This document shows, piece after piece, positions 57,889 through 64,000 of a DNA stretch of 64,000 nucleotides. The stretch is from the NCBI GenBank assembly GCA_014529385.2, contig CM043954.1, positions 93,481,247 to 93,545,246 of the forward strand, in the 5' to 3' direction. Made by a program: the position numbers and the translations under genes. Each line of letters opens with the position of its first letter. Position 1 is the stretch's first letter. This stretch comes from Adiantum capillus-veneris (Eukaryota > Streptophyta > Polypodiopsida > Polypodiales > Pteridaceae). The notes under the pieces were generated by a model. The model was not told the origin of the DNA, searched no databases, and saw only the letters and a program-made list of their open reading frames with translations.

Positions 57889-60800
57889 CTACCTAGTATC
57901 CTTCCATTGGACTGTCTTCCTTTTGCCTTCGCTCTTTGACCGGGACGGTGCCTGAGAAGTCCCAGCACCAGCATTCTCCTTCTGAATCAGTCTGTAAATG
58001 GCCTCCTGCTCAAGCTGATCCCGCCGGTCGGTGGTCATCTCTACGTCATAAGGCGTGAGAGAATGATAGGTTTTGGTGTCAGGATCATAGAGTGTACGCC
58101 TGCCCTTACTCAGTCTGGTTCTGGCCAGCTTATGACAATGCGAAGCAGTATGGATCCATCCTTCTGGAAGAGGCTGATTAGTTTTGACTCGAGCTTCGAA
58201 AAGAATCTCAGCCATCTCCCTGTACTGTGGTGCTAGACCCGGCTTTGCTGCAATATCTTTTTCAGGCAATTTGGAAGATTCGATCGTAAGTTGTAGCAAC
58301 TGATTAGTAATCCTGGTCAATCCTCGGACTTGAATCTTCCACTGGCCCATACACAGCTGGATCCTATGCAGCTCCTCTTTCATTGCCTGAATGTCATTGA
58401 TTTGGAGGGCATCATTGAGCAGCGTCTGCCAAGTCTTCCATTCTACAGTTGACCGCTCATACCAATCCTGAAGCTCATCAGTAATTTTGAAGTATGTGAG
58501 ACGATCAACTGGTTCTTGATGTTGAGGATACAGCGCTGGAAAGAATCTTGGGAGCTCGGTTTCTCTTGCTGGAACAGCATACAAGAGAACTGGATAATCA
58601 TGCACAAATTCTAAGAAATTGAGAACAGCCTGGTTCTCCTGCTGCATCATCTTTCTGGTGACTCTCACTAGCTGGAACAGTGTTCTGAGAGTAGTTGCCT
58701 GTGCTCCTACTGACATCCGCGTTTGAGGTCCTCTGCTAGTGACTGTCTGGTCTTCAAGAATGGCTTTGACTCTCTGATCCAAAACACCTCTGGCAGTTTG
58801 CATTTGTATCAAAACTTCCTTGAGTTGAACCGTAACATCCTTCATACAGCGGTAGGTTGGTTTGTTACCCAGCAGGAGTTCCAGTTCCAAAGCTAGGGAG
58901 CGACAATCTACAGTAGACTGCCTTTGCCAGTGCGGGTTTACCACTCTCTCATCAGCATTGAGTATCCATTCAGGAACTCGTTCCATCAGCTGGACTGTAC
59001 TGGGATGCACAGGTAGTCGACAAGCTTCTTTATCATGGAAAGCTGCTGATTTCCAATGTTCTACCATTTCCCTAGCTCCCACATATAGTCTTTGAAATCT
59101 TTCCAAGTCAGTCCAGAGAGCATCATCCTCCAGATACTGTCTGGTGATGGAGGCCTGTTGATGTCTCAGTTGCCTATTCAGGGTAATGAGCTGCAGTGAA
59201 TGCTGATGATCAGCAACAACTAGTCCCTCATCCTATACTTTCATTTTCCCTTTAGCATCTCTATTGAGATGGGACTGATCAATTGGCTGATTCCTCGTGT
59301 GACCGGGCTGCTGCTCTTCAGTCTGCTCATTACCCGACTGGTGCTCTTTGTCTTGTCCTTTCCACTGGTCCTCATTCTGGTCTGATTGGTCTCCTTCATT
59401 TGGCCCTGTCCCACCAGTACCAGGTCCTGGAGGTGGAGATGGTGGTGGGGCATCATCATCATCCTTTGTATGCCCAGCTTCTTGATCATCCTCCTCTTGA
59501 TCAGCGTCATCTTCTTCATCCTCATCCAGAGAAGTTTGTTGCTCAATATAATCCATTATAGCTTGGTTCATCAGAGCATTATTGAACTCACCCACCTTGT
59601 CCTACAAATCGCTCTGCATACTTTCCATCAAAGACTTTAAATTTTCTAAGTTGAAAACAGCATTGCCTAAGGGATTTAAAATTTCAGACAAGCTATTGTA
59701 GATGTATCTTTTAGTCAGTGAAGCCTTCAGAGCTTTATGGTGCATTAGTAGCTTTCTGAATTCTACCCGCTTCATCTTGAGCATTGTTTCAGCTCGCTTG
59801 GCAGCTCTTAGTGCTTCATTCCTTTGACTCTTGACGATCATGATTTCAGATTCAGCTTTAGCTATCTTTTTGTTTAACAACTCATTAGTCCTTTCTGATT
59901 GAGCTTCCAGTACCCTGTGTTGTATGTTCTGCACTTCCTGGGCTTTCTGGAGCGTTTCAATCTGATGTTGTGCTTCTGCCAAGTCAGCTTTGAGCTTTTT
60001 AGATTCTTCTTCTGATCCATCAGCCTCCACCAGTTGTCCCATACAACTGACAATGGTATTCCAAGAAGACTATATAAGGACTGAACATCTATCCTTGATT
60101 GTGGTTGGATCAGAATCAATAGGCTCATATATTGCCACTGGAGCCACGTAGGGTAGAGTTGCATAATCAGCTTTACTGAGCATAAGATGCCCTCTCCATT
60201 TCTGAGTCTGCATTTGTTTACTAAGCATAAGACGCCCTCTCAATTTCTGAGTCTGCATTTGCTGCAACTTATCCTATTTTACCAGTGCAGAGGGTTTCCG
60301 TATCTATAGGAACTCCATCAGGCCGAGTCGAGAACGCTAGACCTTTCCCTTTGTCCAGTTGACTCTTGCCTTTGTCCCCTGAGTGGTCTGTTATCTTCTC
60401 AACAGTGACTGGTTTAACATAATCTTTCCCAGACCCAGTAGCAACTGTACTTTTTACAACTGACTGGTCAGCCACAATCGTCTGAGCAGATTGCTGCTCA
60501 GTTTGACTCACCTCAGCTTTCTCAGTGCTTACTGCCTTGACCTGGCTTTCTATTTGTTTCAAAAACTCACTGCTTTTAGTTAGTGTAATTTTTGGCTTCT
60601 TTGAACTGCCAGCTTCATCTGCAGTTGCTTTCCTTTTCAGGTCGGTGGAAATGGTTTGACTATCTGTTTCCTCGTCATCTGAGGACAGCTCAATTCTCTT
60701 TGGTTCAAAAATTGGCTTCTCACTCCAAGCCTGCTTTACCTGGTCATTAACGTCTGCAACAGTAGCCCAACACAGGAATTGCCAAACATACTAGGCCTTG

Positions 60801-61671
60801 AAAACAGTTTGAGATTTTAGCTTGGTAGTCTGCTGGAGTACATTATGCGAGAGTATTTGACAAAGGTTGATATGGACTTGTGGATCCATTATCTTGGCCA
60901 ACAGCATAGCAAACAATTTTTTTGACACATACGTTGGTTTGTTCTTAAGGCTTACTGCTTCAGCTACAAACCTGTAAGCAGCGGAGGCTTCCAGTCCTGC
61001 TACTGGGACTCCTTGAGCACTTGTCTTGTGCTTCCTTCTGGCCATTTCATCCTCCTTCAAAGCGATACTTATTTGCTGCGCAGTTGCCACAGAAGGTTTG
61101 GGCTCATTGGGCATCTGGAATGCAAATGCTATGGCTTCTGGTGTTACTGACACCTTCTTACTATTTACGATGGCACTGCCACTTTCAGCATCAAGGGAAT
61201 CAAGAACTTGCTTGATGATATCTGAATCAAAAGCAATCCTTGTAGCTTGCAGTACAACTCAAAGATCCCATAGTTGTAGCAGAGTCATTGCTTGATCAGT
61301 AAATACATAACGTTGGATTTTACTATATTGGAGAACGGGAAGGCTTGCCTTTGCCTCAGCAACTATAGCCTAGGTTTCCTCAAGAGACTCCTGCATCTTC
61401 TCTGAGCGTTTCTTTCTACCCATACACTGTGAGGTCGATGACGATGAAACAGGCGAAGGAGAAGATGACTTACTTGTGTCGAAGCCATTTCCTGGTGTCG
61501 CTGGCAAGACTATCTGACAGTCAACTGTCTCCTCAGAGGTCGAAGTTTGCGGCTGTTTGAAGAAACCTCGGAGCTCGGCGATGGCGAATGGTTGACAGGA
61601 GGGAAGCGTCGCACAGGAGATTTATGAGGAAAAAGGCTAACTCTCCTGACTGTTATACGTGTTCGTGCCAT
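57889..61671 (-). pseudogene. Long accessory ORF of element E, downstream of pol
   Basis: From MARTRITVRRV (ATG at 61671) to a stop at 57889: about 1,250 codons broken by a frameshift near 61560 and a few stops. Segments in order: Ser-rich; SVTPEAIAFAFQMP with a helical domain (61153-60791); acidic/Ser linker with Lys-rich patches; a 45-bp direct duplication (about 60170-60265, QKxRGxLMLSK twice); coiled coil (60042-59602); Asp/Glu-rich then Pro/Gly-rich low-complexity part (59595-59233); and a 405-residue, mostly helical C-terminal domain ending in a basic tail (59106-57889). No enzyme motif was recognised. Its place between pol and the 3' LTR, in sense, matches extra ORFs of some plant Ty3/gypsy lineages. 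Its opening also occurs in element C. Confidence 0.65.
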
Positions 61672-62562
61672 AAAAGCTCCACCACTCGCCTCTTCTAGAC
61701 TTGTGTGCGCTGTTGCTGTCGTGGCAAACATGCATTGGACAAGATTGTGACCCATCCTTGTAATAATTACCACTGGCATGCCATTTGACCGTTGGCCACT
61801 TAAAAATTGGAAAGTGTGTCCATACTGGTTTTGAACTGATTTCCACTCTGGCTGGACCATACTGGTACTGATTCTAAGGTCAGCCTGATCTGGTTCTTCT
61901 GGTACTGGTTCTGAAACTGGAACTGGTTGCACATGAAAAAGTCCAAAAATATTTTATTCCGGTATCTCTTGATCAGCAACCTCCAGTTCCTTAGTACCTT
62001 GTTCCGACCCAATTTCTCTGGTCTCTGAATTAAGGTGTGATCTTTGCTCCATTATATACTCCCGGCAACATCAGTCCAGATAAATCTTTCAATCTAACTG
62101 TGCCATTGGAGAAGACCCAATCGACCTCAAAAGGTCCTGCCCAGGCAATCTTCAAGTTCGGCTTCTTTGGACCCAGTCTAGACTGATATAGAAGCACTAA
62201 GTCTCCTTTCTGGAATTCTCGAACTCTAATTCGGCGATCATGCCAGTGATTCCTTCGTTGTTGAACAATTTCTTGTTCCAATATAGCCCTTTGCCTGAGT
62301 TCAGTTCATCCAGCCTTTTCTTAAGATTATGGTTGAAGTCTAGTCCATACTTCACAGCCATTCTCAGAGTGGGGATTACAAACTCCATAGGAACCACAGC
62401 TTCAGTACCATACACCATCCTGAATGGTGTCATTCCAGTAGTCACCTTATAAGCTGTCCTATAAGCCCATAGAGCAGTCTGAAGTTTCAAATCCCACTGC
62501 TTTGGTTTCTTTTGCACCACCTTAGTGAGAATAGTCTTTATTGTCTTATTGCTACTTTCAGC
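61672..62562 (-). pseudogene. pol: Element E integrase C-terminal half
   Basis: 62562-62197 continues the core after a stop: AESSNKTIKTILTK (catalytic Glu in the A-E-S position), WDLKLQTALWAYRTAYK and PFRMVYGTEAVVP. A frameshift leads into 62281-62030 with a GPF/Y-type module (LKIAWAGPFEVDWVF). The frame then degrades through a Pro/Glu-rich tail (61932-61700) into the start of the accessory ORF. Strand transfer of element DNA is the family role. Confidence 0.8.
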
Positions 62563-63861
62563 CTATCCATTGCATCTAGGATAGTAAGGAGTAGATTTCC
62601 GATGCTTGACTGAAAGCATATCCAATAGGATTTTCGTAGTGTCATTGATAAAATGTGTTCCTTGATCGGTCACGATCTCTACTGGACATCCATATCGACA
62701 GACAATATTCTCAAACAGAAACCTTGCAGTTGACTTGGCTGTGTTGTCAGGAAGAGCCACAAATCTTCTATAGAAATTCACATAACCCAAGAAAGAACTC
62801 AACTCTGAAGCAGTTCTGGGTGCTTTAGCTTGCTGGACACACTGTATTTTGTCATTGGCCATCTCTATTCCATTGCGGGAAACAACATGTCCCAGTAGCT
62901 GTCCCTTCCATACTAGAAAAACATATTTGAATGGATTCAAACAAATCCTCTTCTCCTGACAGCGTTTAAAAACCATCTCTAGGAATAGAAGGTGTTGGTC
63001 CTCATCTGAATAGACAGTAAAGTCATCCATGAAAATGGCGAGGAACCGATGAAGAAATTCATTAAACATCTCCATCATACACCGCTGAAAAGTAGTTGGT
63101 GCATTGCACAGGCCAAAAGGCATCACCAGATACATGAAAGCTCCCCACTCGGTGATGAAAGTGGTCTTAGCTCTATCTTCAGGAGTGATCTGTAACTGGT
63201 TATAGCCGCTATAACCGTCCATGAAGCTATACATCTCATACCCTACGATCTCATCAAGCAACATATCAGTAAAAGGTAAGGGAAATGGATCCTTAATATT
63301 CTGGGCTTTTAGTTTCCTATAGTCGACACAAACTCTTAATTTCCCATTCTTTTTAGGAACGATGACTATGGGAAATAGCCAATCACTGCTTGCTACTTCC
63401 GTAATGAGCCCAGCCTTGAGAAGATTATCAATCTCCTCTTTGACCTTCTTTGCATAATTGGGGTCCATCCTGTATCTTTGTAATCTTACTGGCCTAGCAT
63501 CCGGTTTCAGTGGTATTCGGTGCTGACAGACTTCAGGATCTACTCCCTTCAAATCTGTATGTTCCCAGGCAAACACATCTTTATAGTTCTGGAACATTTC
63601 CCGTGCCTTTTCCTTCATTGCCGGGTTAAGGTGCTTGTTAACCTTGATCATCCTGGGATTTTCCTCTGATCCCAGGTTCCACTCTTCTACTTCCTGATCG
63701 TCTGGAAGCAACCAGTTTGGTTCGCCTCCTTTTCGTTTGGTTGATTCTTCAGAGTACTCCCAGGATGGTCCATTCATTTCTGAATCATTATTCTGATCCA
63801 GTGGGTACTCTTCAGAACATACTGGTTCCTCTCCTATACCAGTATCAGCTGGTTCCTCCAT
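62563..63861 (-). pseudogene. pol: Element E reverse transcriptase fused in frame to integrase core
   Basis: 432 open codons. RT landmarks in order: DARPVRLQRYRMDP, LLKAGLI, VPKKNGKLRVCVDYRKL, YSFMDGYSGYNQL (first Asp), MPFGLCNAPTTFQRC, IFMDDFTVYS (catalytic FMDD) and LLGHVVSRNGI. The tether SSFLGYVNFYRRF then passes, without any frame break, into integrase ALPDNTAKSTARFLFENI and VTDQGTHF (second catalytic Asp). All of RNase H, the integrase zinc finger and the first catalytic Asp are deleted; the junction is near 62755-62765. It ends at a TAG in place of the Gln of NGQAE. Confidence 0.88.
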
Positions 63862-64000
63862 CCTTCCAGTTAGTTGAACTGTTCTTTCCCCTGCATTGAC
63901 TTCAGTAAACTGATCAAGAAATTGTCTCTTCTGCTTGTCAGCCTACTCTTTGTTCAGCAAGACTACATTCAAATCTATTTCTGCCAAAGGGAATATGTTC
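63862..64000 (-). pseudogene. pol: Element E pol, protease-RT linker (continues beyond window)
   Basis: The open frame continues upstream across the window edge with one stop near 63943, in an acidic linker typical of the segment between protease and RT. Gag, protease and the 5' LTR should lie beyond 64000. Confidence 0.5.

Overview
The window is nuclear DNA of a land plant, most likely a seed-free vascular plant such as a fern. The lineage is inferred from content, not from a search. The evidence is a long array of plant PLS-type pentatricopeptide (PPR) coding remnants, an 11S/legumin-like cupin gene with four exons and a TATA box, Ty3/gypsy retrotransposons with plant primer-binding sites (tRNA-Asp and initiator tRNA-Met), and two DNA-transposon pseudogenes of a kind I associate with seed-free plant genomes. 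There are no bacterial operons, CRISPR arrays, rRNAs or tRNAs. Almost all coding sequence is transposon-derived and broken by stops and frameshifts. Several frameshifts in the cupin gene sit in homopolymers, so some may be assembly errors.

Layout. 1-25.4 kb is a nest of LTR retrotransposons. An old gag remnant (1.8-2.66 kb) is cut by the 5' LTR (2660-3226) of element A. A's gag (4001-6462) is itself cut by a 5,064-bp insertion (6468-11531, TSD AGCAT) that carries about sixteen 152-bp tandem repeats, and gag resumes at 11532. Element B (14.2-16.4 kb, +) is an internally deleted gag/RNase H/integrase. Element C (16.4-18.58 kb, -) is a pol fragment. Element D (19.8-23.77 kb, -) is a nearly complete gag-pol whose integrase tail lies inverted next door (18582-18890).

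25.4-29.1 kb holds a 1.3-kb TTAA-flanked inverted-repeat element and a satellite of about 185 bp. 29088-41243 is the highlight: one 12,156-bp DNA transposon inserted in that satellite, with imperfect terminal inverted repeats and a flanking AAAA on both sides. Removing it restores the satellite unit. It carries two convergent spliced genes: a DDE-like transposase gene (+) and a gene (-) coding for a coiled-coil, RING-like and FCP1/HAD-phosphatase-like protein. Each gene has one intron of about 1.83 kb, packed with TATGCTA-N2-TAGCATA palindromes, as is the region between the gene ends. In most copies in the left intron and the 5' part of the right intron, the palindrome core has the same polarity relative to its own gene.

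42.1-44.45 kb is a second DNA-transposon pseudogene (GHTHEDI motif). 44.69-46.33 kb (-) is the cupin gene, the only host-like gene with a recognisable promoter. 46.6-57.1 kb (-) is an expanded PPR pseudogene array containing a 149-bp tandem repeat. 57.1-64 kb (-) is Ty3/gypsy element E, inserted in the PPR array. It has a pol with an in-frame RT-integrase deletion fusion and, downstream of pol, a very long accessory ORF of about 1,250 codons with coiled-coil and acidic segments.
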